DNA from: Ornithinicoccus sp045032955
GTDB taxonomy: Bacteria > Actinomycetota > Actinomycetes > Actinomycetales > Dermatophilaceae
Assembly: GCF_045032955.1 (NCBI RefSeq)
Contig: NZ_JBJFZU010000011.1
Coordinates: forward strand, 169,185-233,184
Length of the DNA stretch: 64,000 nt
Reading direction: 5' to 3'
In this document: in pieces, positions 23,906 to 32,182 of the stretch
Layout of the letters: every line of letters starts with the position of its first letter
How positions within the stretch are numbered: position 1 is the first letter of the stretch
Position numbers and translations under genes: made by a program
The notes under the pieces: model-generated
The model's input: only the letters and a program-made list of their open reading frames with translations
Told to the model about the DNA's origin: nothing
Database searches by the model: none

Positions 23906-24748
23906 TCAGTGGTCGGCGTCGGCCTTCCAGTAGCCGCAGAAGCTGATCTGCGCCTTGGGTATGCCCTGGCCCACCCAGTGCCGGCGCATCCCGGTCGCCA
24001 GCTCGGACTCCCCGGCGACCCAGGCGTAGACCTGCTCGTCCGCAGGCACCGGGACCCCTGACATCTCGGCGAGCGCGGACGCACCGGGACGCAGCTGCGT
24101 CGTCGACGAGCCGCGCACCACCCAGCGCACCTCGACGCCGTCCGGCCCCTCGAGCGGCTGTCGGTCGTCAGGATGCGGCACCTCCACCACGGCCACGCCG
24201 CGGGCCGCGCGCGGCAGGTCGCGCAGGATCCCGGCGAGCGCGGGCAGCCCGGACTCGTCCGCTGCCAGCAGCACGGTCGCCTCGGGCGACCCGGCGTAGA
24301 TCGTGCCCTCGTCGATGATCGCCACCTCGTCGCCGGCCTCACAGGTCTGTGCCCAGGTCGACGCGGGGCCGGCGGTGCCCTCGGCGGCGCTGCCGTGCAC
24401 CACCAGGTCCACGTCGACCTCCGGACCGTCCGGCCCGTCGGCGCGGTAGGCACGCACCGTGTAGTTGCGGATGACCGGACGCCGCTCGGCGGGCACCAGC
24501 ATGAACCGCGCGTAGCTCGCCGTGGTCAGCCGGCGCGGCACGTGGGTCAGCGACTCGACCCCACCGGTCGGCAGAAAGAGCCGGAACCACTGGTCATGAC
24601 CCATCGGCTCGAAGTCGGCCACGTCGCCGCCCCCGAGGGTGACCCGCGCCAGCGACGGGACGGGCCGGCTGGTCCGCAGCACGGTGAGCCGGAGCGGTCG
24701 CGGGTTCGCCGGCTTACGGCGGGCGGTCTGTGCCGATGTCTTGGCCAT
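23906..24748 (-). CDS. Siderophore-interacting protein (FAD-dependent ferric-siderophore reductase)
   Basis: A 280-residue SIP/ViuB-type flavoprotein. It is expected to reduce ferric siderophores with NAD(P)H and release Fe2+ in the cytoplasm. The FAD-binding barrel (about 20-130) has RNYTVRAYR, equivalent to the RxYT FAD motif, and DVDLVVHG. The NAD(P)H-binding C-terminal domain (about 140-275) has TVLLAADESGLPALAGILRDL and ends with ISFCGYWKADADH, matching the family end (GYW). The ATG is preceded by GAGGAAGAGG. It is divergent from the binding-protein gene at 24855, and the two share the iron box at 24819-24837. Confidence 0.93.
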   Translation of the reverse strand: MAKTSAQTARRKPANPRPLRLTVLRTSRPVPSLARVTLGGGDVADFEPMGHDQWFRLFLPTGGVESLTHVPRRLTTASYARFMLVPAERRPVIRNYTVRAYRADGPDGPEVDVDLVVHGSAAEGTAGPASTWAQTCEAGDEVAIIDEGTIYAGSPEATVLLAADESGLPALAGILRDLPRAARGVAVVEVPHPDDRQPLEGPDGVEVRWVVRGSSTTQLRPGASALAEMSGVPVPADEQVYAWVAGESELATGMRRHWVGQGIPKAQISFCGYWKADADH

Positions 24749-24818
24749 GGCCTCTTCCTCGGTGACGTGCGTGCGGTCCGACGCCGAGTGGTTGGCGCCT
24801 CCGGGAACAGGATATACA

Positions 24819-24837
24819 TTAGGTGCGCCTTACCTAA
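24819..24837. promoter_or_regulatory. DtxR/IdeR-type iron box in the divergent siderophore promoter
   Basis: TTAGGTGCGCCTTACCTAA is 19 bp long, close to the palindromic DtxR/IdeR consensus TTAGGTTAGGCTAACCTAA with both TTAGGT and ACCTAA ends intact. It lies 18 nt before the binding-protein start and 71 nt before the SIP start. Iron-loaded regulator would repress both directions. The regulator gene is not in the window. Confidence 0.9.
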
Positions 24838-24854
24838 CTCGTCTAAGGAGAGAC

Positions 24855-25916
24855 ATGCCTCACAAGCGCACCCTGCTCGTCGCCGGGAGCCTCGCCGCGG
24901 CCCTGACCCTCGCCGCGTGCGGCGACGACAGCGGCGACGGCACGGGCTCCGGGACGAACGCCGACGCCGGCGACGACACCGCTGCTGCGGGCGGCGACAC
25001 CGACGGCGCCTTCCCCGTCACCATCACCCACGCCTTCGGCGAGACCACGATCGAGGAGCAGCCCGAGCGGGTCGCCTCGGTGGCCTGGAGCAACCACGAG
25101 GTGCCGATCGCCCTCGGCGTCGTCCCGGTCGGTATGTCGGAGGCCGCCTGGGGCGACGACGACGGCAACGGGGTCCTCCCCTGGGTCGAGGACGCGCTGG
25201 CCGAGCTCGACGCGGAGACCCCGGTCCTCTTCGACGAGGCGGACGGCATCGACTTCGAGGCGGTGGCCGACACCGACCCGGACGTCATCCTGGCCGCCTA
25301 CTCCGGTCTCACCCAGGAGGAGTACGACACCCTCAGCCAGATCGCACCCGTCGTCGCCTTCCCGGAGACCGCCTGGAACACCACGATGGACGAGATGATC
25401 CAGCTGAACAGCCAGGCGCTCGGGATGGCCGAGGAGGGCGAGGAGCTGATCGCCGACCTGGACCAGCAGATCGCGGACAGCCTGGAGGCATACCCCGAGC
25501 TGGAGGGACAGAACGCGGTCTTCGCGTACCTGGACCCCAACGACCTCAGCCAGATCGGCTTCTACACCACGCACGACCCGCGGGCCGCCTTCCTGGAGGA
25601 CCTCGGGATGGGCACCCCGCAGGTCGTCTCGGACATCTCCGCGGACAGCGAGGCGTTCTACGAGACGGTCAGCGCCGAGAACAGCGACCAGTTCGACGAC
25701 GCCGACATCTTCATCACCTACGGCGACGAGGCGATGCTCGACACGATCCAGAACGACCCGCTGCTGTCGCAGATCCCGGCGGTCGAGGCGGGCCAGATCG
25801 TGATCCTGCAGGACAGCACACCGCTGGCCGCCTCCACGAACCCCTCACCGCTGTCGATCGGGTGGGGCACCCAGGACTACGTGGAGCTGCTGGACGCAGC
25901 CGTCACCGGCCGATGA
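24855..25916 (+). CDS. Iron-siderophore ABC transporter substrate-binding lipoprotein
   Basis: A 353-residue FepB/FhuD-type (periplasmic-binding-protein fold 2) protein. The lipobox LTLAAC puts the lipidated cysteine at residue 22, followed by an Asp/Gly-rich linker. GETTIEEQPERVASVAWSNHEVPIALGVVPVGM is the start of the TroA-like domain. Later segments DPDVILAAYSGLTQEEYDTL and QIPAVEAGQIVIL are typical. The ATG at 24855 is fixed by AAGGAG five bases upstream and by the IdeR-type box just before it. It heads the operon with 25913, 26959 and 28059, each overlapping the previous gene by 4 nt. Confidence 0.95.
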   Translation: MPHKRTLLVAGSLAAALTLAACGDDSGDGTGSGTNADAGDDTAAAGGDTDGAFPVTITHAFGETTIEEQPERVASVAWSNHEVPIALGVVPVGMSEAAWGDDDGNGVLPWVEDALAELDAETPVLFDEADGIDFEAVADTDPDVILAAYSGLTQEEYDTLSQIAPVVAFPETAWNTTMDEMIQLNSQALGMAEEGEELIADLDQQIADSLEAYPELEGQNAVFAYLDPNDLSQIGFYTTHDPRAAFLEDLGMGTPQVVSDISADSEAFYETVSAENSDQFDDADIFITYGDEAMLDTIQNDPLLSQIPAVEAGQIVILQDSTPLAASTNPSPLSIGWGTQDYVELLDAAVTGR

Positions 25917-26962
25917 CGCTCACCCTGGCACCGGAGACGCCACCACCGACCGCCGCCCCGCGGCGCTCGGTGGTGGCGTCCCGTGCCGGGATGGTGCTGG
26001 TCGCCCTCGTCGCCCTGGCGGCCGTCGGTATGCTCTCGGTCACCTTCGGGGCCCGCGACATCGCCATCGCCGACCTGTGGGCGGCCCTGGGCGGGAGCCA
26101 GGACAACGTGTCCCAGGCCGCGGTGGCCAAGCGCATACCGCGGACCTTCCTGGCGATGCTGGTGGGCGCCAGCCTCGGACTCGCCGGCGCCGTCATGCAG
26201 GGCGTCACCCGTAACCCGTTGGCCGACCCCGGCATCCTCGGGGTCACCTCCGGGGCGTCGCTGGCCGTGGTGACCGGCATCGTCTACTTCGGCCTCACCT
26301 CCCCCACCGGCTACATCTGGGTCGCCATCGCCGGGGCGGGCGCCTCGGCCGTCTTCGTCTACACCATCGGCTCGCTGGGCCGTGGGGGCGCGACCCCGCT
26401 CAAGCTGGCCCTGTCCGGGGCCGCGGTGTCGGCCGCCTTCAGCTCGCTGATCAGCGCCACCCTGCTCCCCCGGATCGACGTGCTCGACTCGTTCCGGTTC
26501 TGGCAGATCGGTGGGGTCGGTGGGGCCAGCCCGTCGCGGATCCTCACCGTGCTGCCCTTCCTCGCCGTCGGGGCGCTGCTGTCGATCGCGGTCGCCCGGG
26601 GTCTCAACTCGCTGGCCCTGGGGGACGACCTCGCCGCCGGGCTGGGCGAGCGGGTCGGGCTCACCCGGGCGGTGGCCGCCGTGGGCGCGGTCATGCTCTG
26701 CGGAGCGGCGACCGCCGTCGCCGGGCCGATCGCCTTCGTCGGTCTGGTCGTCCCGCACGCCTGCCGGCTCCTGGTCGGCACCGACCACCGGTGGCTGCTG
26801 CCGCTGTCCGTGGTGACCGGCGCGACCCTGCTCACCGCCGCCGACGTGGTCGGGCGCGTCGTAGCACGCCCCAGCGAGATCGACGTCGGGATCATCACCG
26901 CGCTGATCGGCGCCCCGATCTTCATCGTCATCGTCCGCCGGATGAGGGCGAGGGCGCTGTGA
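25913..26962 (+). CDS. Iron-siderophore ABC transporter permease (FecCD family), first
   Basis: A 349-residue integral membrane protein with 9-10 hydrophobic helices. Family signatures are RIPRTFLAMLVGASLGLAG, GVTRNPLADPGILGVTSGAS and the late GPIAFVGLVVPHACRLLVG, which contains the coupling-helix region contacting the ATPase. It forms the transmembrane pathway with the product of 26959-28062. The ATG overlaps the binding-protein stop (ATGA). It is expected to be iron-repressed through the box at 24819. Confidence 0.95.
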   Translation: MTLTLAPETPPPTAAPRRSVVASRAGMVLVALVALAAVGMLSVTFGARDIAIADLWAALGGSQDNVSQAAVAKRIPRTFLAMLVGASLGLAGAVMQGVTRNPLADPGILGVTSGASLAVVTGIVYFGLTSPTGYIWVAIAGAGASAVFVYTIGSLGRGGATPLKLALSGAAVSAAFSSLISATLLPRIDVLDSFRFWQIGGVGGASPSRILTVLPFLAVGALLSIAVARGLNSLALGDDLAAGLGERVGLTRAVAAVGAVMLCGAATAVAGPIAFVGLVVPHACRLLVGTDHRWLLPLSVVTGATLLTAADVVGRVVARPSEIDVGIITALIGAPIFIVIVRRMRARAL

Positions 26963-28062
26963 CCTCCCCCGCGACCTCCGTGACGACCTCCGCGTCGGCC
27001 TCCGGGTCGCACGTCACCCCGGACGGGTCGCCGACCCCCGCCGCGACCGCGCTGGCCGCCGGGCGGCGCCGGCGCAGCGCATACCGTCGCCGGACCGCGC
27101 TCGTCCTGGGTGCCCTGGTGGTGGCGGTCTACTGCGCGAGCCTGATGGTCGGGCAGACCTTCTACGGGCCCGGGGAGGTGCTCGGGGTGGTCCTCGGCCA
27201 GGACGTCCCCGGGGCCTCGTTCACCGTCGGTGAGCTGCGGCTGCCGCGGGCCAGCCTGGCGCTGCTCGCCGGCGCCGCGCTGGGGATGGCCGGGGTCACC
27301 TTCCAGACCATGCTGCGCAATGCACTGGCCTCGCCCGACATCATCGGGATCAGCTCCGGCGCCAGCGCCGCGGCCGTAGTCGGGATCGTCGTGCTGAGCC
27401 TCGGGCGCCCGGCCGTCTCCGCCCTGGCGATCGCCGCCGCACTGGCCACCGCCACCCTCATCTACCTGCTCGCCTACCGCGACGGCGTCCTCGGGACCCG
27501 GCTCATCCTGATCGGCATCGGCATCTCGGCGATGCTCGACTCGGTGGTCGCCTACGTGATCCTCAAGGCGGCGACCTGGGACCTGCAGATCGCCATGCGC
27601 TGGCTGACCGGCAGCGTCAACGGCGCAACCTGGTCGGCGGTGGTGCCGCTCGCGGTCGCGACCGTGGTGCTGGTGCCGCTGCTGCTCGCGCAGTCCCGGG
27701 GGCTGGGCCTCATGCAGCTCGGGGACGACGCGGCGTCGGCGCTCGGGATCCGGGTCGAGCGGACCCGGTTCGTCGCGATCGTCGCTGCGGTGGGGCTGAT
27801 CGCGTTCGCCACCGCTGCGGCCGGTCCGATCGCCTTCGTCGCCTTCCTGTCCGGGCCGATCGCGGCCCGGATCGTCGGCGCCGGCGGGTCGCTGATGGTC
27901 CCCTCCGCCCTGGTCGGGGCCCTGCTGGTGCTGACCGCCGACCTGGCTGGGCAGTACCTCTTCGGCACCCGCTACCCGGTCGGTGTCATCACCGGCGCGC
28001 TGGGCGCTCCGTACCTGGTCTACCTGCTGATCCGCACCAACCGAGCCGGAGGTTCCCTGTGA
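26959..28062 (+). CDS. Iron-siderophore ABC transporter permease (FecCD family), second
   Basis: A 367-residue permease paralogous to the preceding gene, with a 45-residue polar N-terminal extension (Ser/Thr/Ala-rich, then RRRRSAYRRR). Motifs are LRLPRASLALLAGAALGMAG, RNALASPDIIGISSGASAAA and AAGPIAFVAFLSGPIAARIVG. LFGTRYPVGVITGALGAPYL closes the protein as in FhuB/FecD relatives. The GTG start overlaps the stop of the first permease (GTGA). Confidence 0.95.
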   Translation: MTSPATSVTTSASASGSHVTPDGSPTPAATALAAGRRRRSAYRRRTALVLGALVVAVYCASLMVGQTFYGPGEVLGVVLGQDVPGASFTVGELRLPRASLALLAGAALGMAGVTFQTMLRNALASPDIIGISSGASAAAVVGIVVLSLGRPAVSALAIAAALATATLIYLLAYRDGVLGTRLILIGIGISAMLDSVVAYVILKAATWDLQIAMRWLTGSVNGATWSAVVPLAVATVVLVPLLLAQSRGLGLMQLGDDAASALGIRVERTRFVAIVAAVGLIAFATAAAGPIAFVAFLSGPIAARIVGAGGSLMVPSALVGALLVLTADLAGQYLFGTRYPVGVITGALGAPYLVYLLIRTNRAGGSL

Positions 28063-28871
28063 CCGACGCCCACACCCTCGCCGCCCAAGGTGTCACCCTT
28101 GGGTACGGGGAGCGCACCGTGGTCCGCGACCTCAGCCTGACGGTCGAGCCGGGCCGGATCAGTTGCATCGTCGGGGCCAACGCCTGCGGCAAGTCGACGC
28201 TGCTGCGCTCGCTCGCCCGGCTGCTGAGCCCCAGCGAGGGCCAGGTCGTGCTGGACGGCAAGGAGCTGCACCGCCAGCCCACCAAGGTCGTCGCCCGCAC
28301 CCTCGGTCTGCTGCCGCAGTCACCGACGGCGCCGGAGGGGATCGCCGTCGGTGACCTGGTCGCCCGGGGCCGCAGCCCGCACCAGCGGATGCTGAGCCGG
28401 TGGAGCGCCGCCGACGACCTCGCGGTCTCCGAGGCGCTGGAGATGACCGGCACCGCCGACCTGGTCGACCGGGCCGTGGACGAGCTGTCCGGCGGTCAGC
28501 GCCAGCGTGTCTGGATCGCGATGGCCCTGGCCCAGCGCACCGACATCCTGCTGCTGGACGAGCCGACGACCTTCCTGGACATCTGCCACCAGGTCGAGGT
28601 GCTGGACCTGCTCACCGACCTCAACCGCGAGCGCGGCACCACGATCGTGATGGTGCTGCACGACCTGAACCTCGCGGCCCGGTATGCCGACCGCCTGATC
28701 GCGATGGCCGACGGTGAGCTGTACGCCAGCGGCGCCCCGCACGAGGTGCTCACGCCGCAGGTGGTGCAGCACGTCTTCGGTCTGCGTAGCGAGGTCGTCC
28801 CGGACGTGGTCTCCGGGCGCCCGATGATCCTGCCCATCGGGCGCTACCACGCCGCCGACCCCGTCGCCTGA
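28059..28871 (+). CDS. Iron-siderophore ABC transporter ATP-binding protein
   Basis: A 270-residue FecE/FepC-type ATPase. Walker A is GANACGKST at 39-47, the signature LSGGQRQR is at about 143-150, and Walker B is ILLLDEPTTFLD at about 163-174, followed by the H-loop in VMVLHDLN. The GTG start overlaps the second permease stop (GTGA). It is the last gene of the uptake operon. Its TGA runs directly into a 22-nt-period repeat. Confidence 0.95.
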   Translation: MTDAHTLAAQGVTLGYGERTVVRDLSLTVEPGRISCIVGANACGKSTLLRSLARLLSPSEGQVVLDGKELHRQPTKVVARTLGLLPQSPTAPEGIAVGDLVARGRSPHQRMLSRWSAADDLAVSEALEMTGTADLVDRAVDELSGGQRQRVWIAMALAQRTDILLLDEPTTFLDICHQVEVLDLLTDLNRERGTTIVMVLHDLNLAARYADRLIAMADGELYASGAPHEVLTPQVVQHVFGLRSEVVPDVVSGRPMILPIGRYHAADPVA

Positions 28872-28938
28872 GCGCGCGCCCGGTCAGGACACAACGCGCG
28901 CCCGGTCAGGACACGACGCTCGCCCGGTCGGTGTGGAG
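28872..28938. repeat. Three 22-nt-period repeat units between convergent genes
   Basis: GCGCCCGGTC or close variants start at 28876, 28898 and about 28920, exactly 22 nt apart; two units share GGTCAGGACAC. The MMPL stop codon lies inside the middle unit (TGACCGGGCGCG on the minus strand), and the last MMPL codons are also repeat sequence. Confidence 0.75.
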
Positions 28939-31080
28939 GTCGGTGGTGGGGTCAACGCTGGGGGCGTCGCTGTCGCTGTCGGCCCGGTGCCGGCCGGCGT
29001 GGTCGACCTTGCGTGGCCACCAGAAGTGCTCCCCCAGCACCCGGACGATCGCGGGCACCAGCACGGTGCGCACCACCAGGGTGTCCAGCAGCACCCCGAT
29101 GCAGATGACCACCCCGAGCTGGGCCAGCACCACCAACGGCAGCACACCCAGCACGGCGAAGACGGCCGCCAGCAGGATCCCGGCGCTGGTGATCACGCCA
29201 CCGGTCGCGCCCAGGGCGCGCAGCACCCCCTCCCGGGTGCCGTGCACACCGGCCTCCTCCAGGGTCCGGGTGATCAGGAAGATGTTGTAGTCCACGCCGA
29301 GCGCGACCAGGAAGAGGAACGCGAGCAGCGGCATACCTGCGTCGATCGCCCCGAAGCCGAAGACCCCGGTGAACAGCCACCAGGAGATCCCGAGGGCGGC
29401 GCAGAAGGTCGCCAGCACCGAGGAGATGAGGATCACCGGGGCCAGGACCGAGCGCAGCAGCCCCATCAGCGAGAACAGCACCAGCCCGAGGATGAGCGGC
29501 ATCACCACCCAGCGGTCCCGGATGTTGCCCGCGTCCGCGTCGACCGCGGAGGCGTCCCCTCCGGTGACGACCGCGGTCGCCCCCGCGTCGGCGACCGCCG
29601 TGCTGTCGGCGACCACGTCACGGACCCGCGCGACGGTGTCCTGCGACGCCTCGCTGCCGGCCTCGTCCGCGAGCACCACCTGGACCTGGCCGATCCCCTC
29701 CTGCGGCTCCGCGGGGGTCACCTGGGTGACCCCGTCCACCTCGCCGACGCCGCCGGCCAGGTCCTCGAGCACCGTCCCGGCGTCCTCGTCCGCGACGTCC
29801 CGCAGGTCGACGACCACCAGCAGCGGGTCGGAGAGCCCGGCCGGGAAGGACTCGGCGAGCCGCTGCGACGCGGTGATCGCCTCCGGCGTCTCCAGGAACT
29901 GGTCCTCGGGTGCCAGGCCGCTGCGGATCTGGGTGAGCCCGAACGCCATCGCGACCAGCAGCACCAGGGTGCCGCCGATGTAGGCCGCCGGCGCCTTGGC
30001 CACCCCGTCGCCGATGCGCCGCCACAGGGAGCGGGACTCGGCCAGCACCGCTTGGCCCTCACGGGGCACCTGCGGCCAGAAGATCCACCGCCCGAAGGTG
30101 ACCAGCGCCCCGGGCAGCACGACCATCACGGCGAGCATCGCGACCAGGATGCCGACCGCGCAGGCCAGCCCCAGCCCGCGGGTGGACGGGAAGACCGAGA
30201 GCAGCAGGCAGAGCACACCGACGACCACCGTGCTGCCGCTGGCGATGATCGCCTCGGAGGAGCGCCGCAGGGCCACGGCCATCGCCGCGTGCCGGGAGGT
30301 GTGCGTGCGCAGCTCGTCCCGGTAGCGGCTGATCAGCAGCAGGGCGTAGTTCGTCCCCGCGCCGAAGACGAGCACCGAGAGGATGCCGATGGTCGACTCG
30401 TCCCAGGGGATGCCGACGCCGGCGAGCACGTAGGTGGCGGCGCTGGCAGCGGCCTGGTCGGCGATGCCGACGACGGTCAGCGGGACGACCCACAGCACGG
30501 GGCTGCGGTAGGTGATGATCAGCAGCAGGGCGACCACGGCCGCGGTGGCACCGAGCAGGGTCACGTTGGCCCCGTCGAAGACGGACGCCAGGTCGGCCTG
30601 GATGGCCAGCGGCCCGGTGACCTGGGTGGTGACCCCCTCCGGCGCGGCGTCGGCCAGGTCGGTCCGCATCTGCACCACCGCGTCCCGGGCGTCGGTCGCG
30701 GTGGCCGCCTCGACCTCGAGCACGCTGAAGGCTGCACTGCCGTCCTCCGCCGGGATCAGCGGGATCTGGTCGGCAGGGAGGTCGGGGGCCACGTCGGCGG
30801 CGATCCCGGTGACCACCTCGGTCAGGCCCGGTAGCTGCTGCTCGATCCCCTCGTCCTCGACGGTGAACAGGATGATCGCGGCCTGGCTGTCCTCGTCCGG
30901 CAGCTCCTCGAGCAGGGCCTGGCCCTCGGTGCTCTCGAAGCCGGCCGGCAGCGAGTCGAGCGGGGAGGCGGTGCGTTCGGCCTGCCCGACGCCACCGATG
31001 ACCGCGGCTCCGAGCACGAGCGCGACGAGGGCGATGATCCAGCTTCGACGGCCGGTGAGGATCTGCACGAGGCGCTGCAT
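28906..31080 (-). CDS. MMPL-family (RND-type) membrane exporter
   Basis: A 724-residue protein with two repeats of one helix, an extracytoplasmic loop and five helices. First half: hydrophobic helix 15-32, loop 35-170, then helices. GAGTNYALLLISRYRDELR and, in the second half, GVDYNIFLITRTLEEA are the MMPL family signatures with acidic/Tyr proton-relay residues. MMPL proteins export lipids or small amphiphiles; the substrate is not predictable here. The start is supported by AAGGA eight bases upstream. It is divergent from a MarR regulator, and a palindrome lies between them. The last residues (DRASVVS) are encoded by repeat DNA. Confidence 0.9.
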   Translation of the reverse strand: MQRLVQILTGRRSWIIALVALVLGAAVIGGVGQAERTASPLDSLPAGFESTEGQALLEELPDEDSQAAIILFTVEDEGIEQQLPGLTEVVTGIAADVAPDLPADQIPLIPAEDGSAAFSVLEVEAATATDARDAVVQMRTDLADAAPEGVTTQVTGPLAIQADLASVFDGANVTLLGATAAVVALLLIITYRSPVLWVVPLTVVGIADQAAASAATYVLAGVGIPWDESTIGILSVLVFGAGTNYALLLISRYRDELRTHTSRHAAMAVALRRSSEAIIASGSTVVVGVLCLLLSVFPSTRGLGLACAVGILVAMLAVMVVLPGALVTFGRWIFWPQVPREGQAVLAESRSLWRRIGDGVAKAPAAYIGGTLVLLVAMAFGLTQIRSGLAPEDQFLETPEAITASQRLAESFPAGLSDPLLVVVDLRDVADEDAGTVLEDLAGGVGEVDGVTQVTPAEPQEGIGQVQVVLADEAGSEASQDTVARVRDVVADSTAVADAGATAVVTGGDASAVDADAGNIRDRWVVMPLILGLVLFSLMGLLRSVLAPVILISSVLATFCAALGISWWLFTGVFGFGAIDAGMPLLAFLFLVALGVDYNIFLITRTLEEAGVHGTREGVLRALGATGGVITSAGILLAAVFAVLGVLPLVVLAQLGVVICIGVLLDTLVVRTVLVPAIVRVLGEHFWWPRKVDHAGRHRADSDSDAPSVDPTTDLHTDRASVVS

Positions 31081-31119
31081 GAGGCGGTCCTTCGACGTAG
31101 GCTAGGGTGGTCGTCAGGC

Positions 31120-31131
31120 AGTTACCTAACT
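31120..31131. promoter_or_regulatory. Palindromic operator candidate between mmpL-like and marR genes
   Basis: AGTTACCTAACT is a perfect inverted repeat (AGTTA, two-base centre, TAACT). It ends three bases before the MarR GTG start and lies 40 nt before the MMPL start. Its position in a divergent MarR-exporter promoter suggests autorepression and exporter control by the MarR protein. It also contains ACCTAA, so it could be read as a weak half of an IdeR-type box. Confidence 0.6.
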
Positions 31132-31133
31132 AA

Positions 31134-31637
31134 GTGAGCAAGTTCGTGACAGAACATAGCACGCACGGGGCCTCCGCGCACACCGGGGACCCGCAGAGCC
31201 AGTGGGTCGCCCAGTGGGAGCGCAGCGAGATGCTGGACATGCTGCGCACGGTGCTCGACACCGGCCACCGCGTGCACCCTGCGCTCGCCCGTCGCGCCGG
31301 CCTGACCCAGACCGAGGTCGCGGTGCTGGAGCACGTGATGGAGACCCCGGTCGGCCCCAGCGAGTTGGCGGCCCGGCTGGGCGTGACGACCGCCGCGATG
31401 AGCGGCATCGTCGACCGGTTGCAGGCTCGTGGGCACGTCGAGCGGCAGCCGCACCCCACCGACCGCCGGCGGACCGCGGTGATCTGCACCGCGAGCGGGC
31501 GCGAGGAGCTGATGGGGCACCTGATGCCGATGTTCCTCGAGCTGGCCCGGATCGACGCCGACATGACGCCCGAGGAGCGCGCCGTGGTGCTCCGCTTCCT
31601 GACCGCCGCGGACCGGGCCATCAGGCGCCTGCTGTGA
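31134..31637 (+). CDS. MarR-family transcriptional regulator
   Basis: A 167-residue winged-helix regulator. GLTQTEVAVLEHVMETPVGPSELAARLGVTTAAMSGIVDRLQ forms the HTH (about 65-108), and QPHPTDRRRTAV is the wing with the family's DxRR motif. MarR proteins usually bind as dimers to palindromes and are released by small ligands. It is divergent from the MMPL exporter, its likely target. The GTG start nearly abuts the palindrome, which suggests a leaderless transcript; an internal GTG at 31146 is an alternative. Confidence 0.88.
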   Translation: MSKFVTEHSTHGASAHTGDPQSQWVAQWERSEMLDMLRTVLDTGHRVHPALARRAGLTQTEVAVLEHVMETPVGPSELAARLGVTTAAMSGIVDRLQARGHVERQPHPTDRRRTAVICTASGREELMGHLMPMFLELARIDADMTPEERAVVLRFLTAADRAIRRLL

Positions 31638-31657
31638 TGCGTCCGTAGACTCGCACG

Positions 31658-32182
31658 ATGAGTACTGATCAGCCCGCAGCGCCGCGGCGCCCTGCCGTGG
31701 CGATCACGGTGTCCGACCGCAGCTCCGCCGGCCGCCGCGAGGACACCTCCGGCGCCCTCCTGCTCGCCGCCCTCCAGGACCAGGGGTATGACGTCACCTC
31801 CACCGTCGTGGTCCCGGACGGGGTCGAGTCGGTCGCCGAGGCCCTGCGCGGGGCCGTGGACTCGGGCGCCCGGCTGGTGGTGAGCACCGGCGGCACCGGG
31901 ATGGGCCTGCGCGACCTGACTCCCGAGGGCACCCGGCTGGTCATCACCCGGGAGAACCCCGGGATGGCCGAGCACCTGCGCCGGGAGGGGACCCGGCATA
32001 CCCCGTTCGCGGCGGTCTCGCGTGGGGTGGTCGGCGTCGTCGACTGGCCCGCCGAGCGCGGCGTCGGGGGGACGCTGGTGATCAACCTGCCGGGACGGCC
32101 GTCCGCCGTCGAGGAGGGGATGGAGATCATCGGCCCGTTGCTGCCGCACGTGCTCTCCCAGATCTGCGGGGGCGACCACTGA
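31658..32182 (+). CDS. moaB: Molybdopterin adenylyltransferase-like protein MoaB/MogA
   Basis: A 174-residue MoCF-fold protein. AITVSDRSSAGRREDTSG matches the MogA/MoaB start (SDxxxxGxxxDxSG), STGGTGMGLRDLTPEGT is the GGTG motif with the conserved acidic residue, and INLPGRPSAVEEG is the NLPG-type end motif. It adenylates molybdopterin before metal insertion. It overlaps moaA by one base (TGATG). Confidence 0.92.
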   Translation: MSTDQPAAPRRPAVAITVSDRSSAGRREDTSGALLLAALQDQGYDVTSTVVVPDGVESVAEALRGAVDSGARLVVSTGGTGMGLRDLTPEGTRLVITRENPGMAEHLRREGTRHTPFAAVSRGVVGVVDWPAERGVGGTLVINLPGRPSAVEEGMEIIGPLLPHVLSQICGGDH

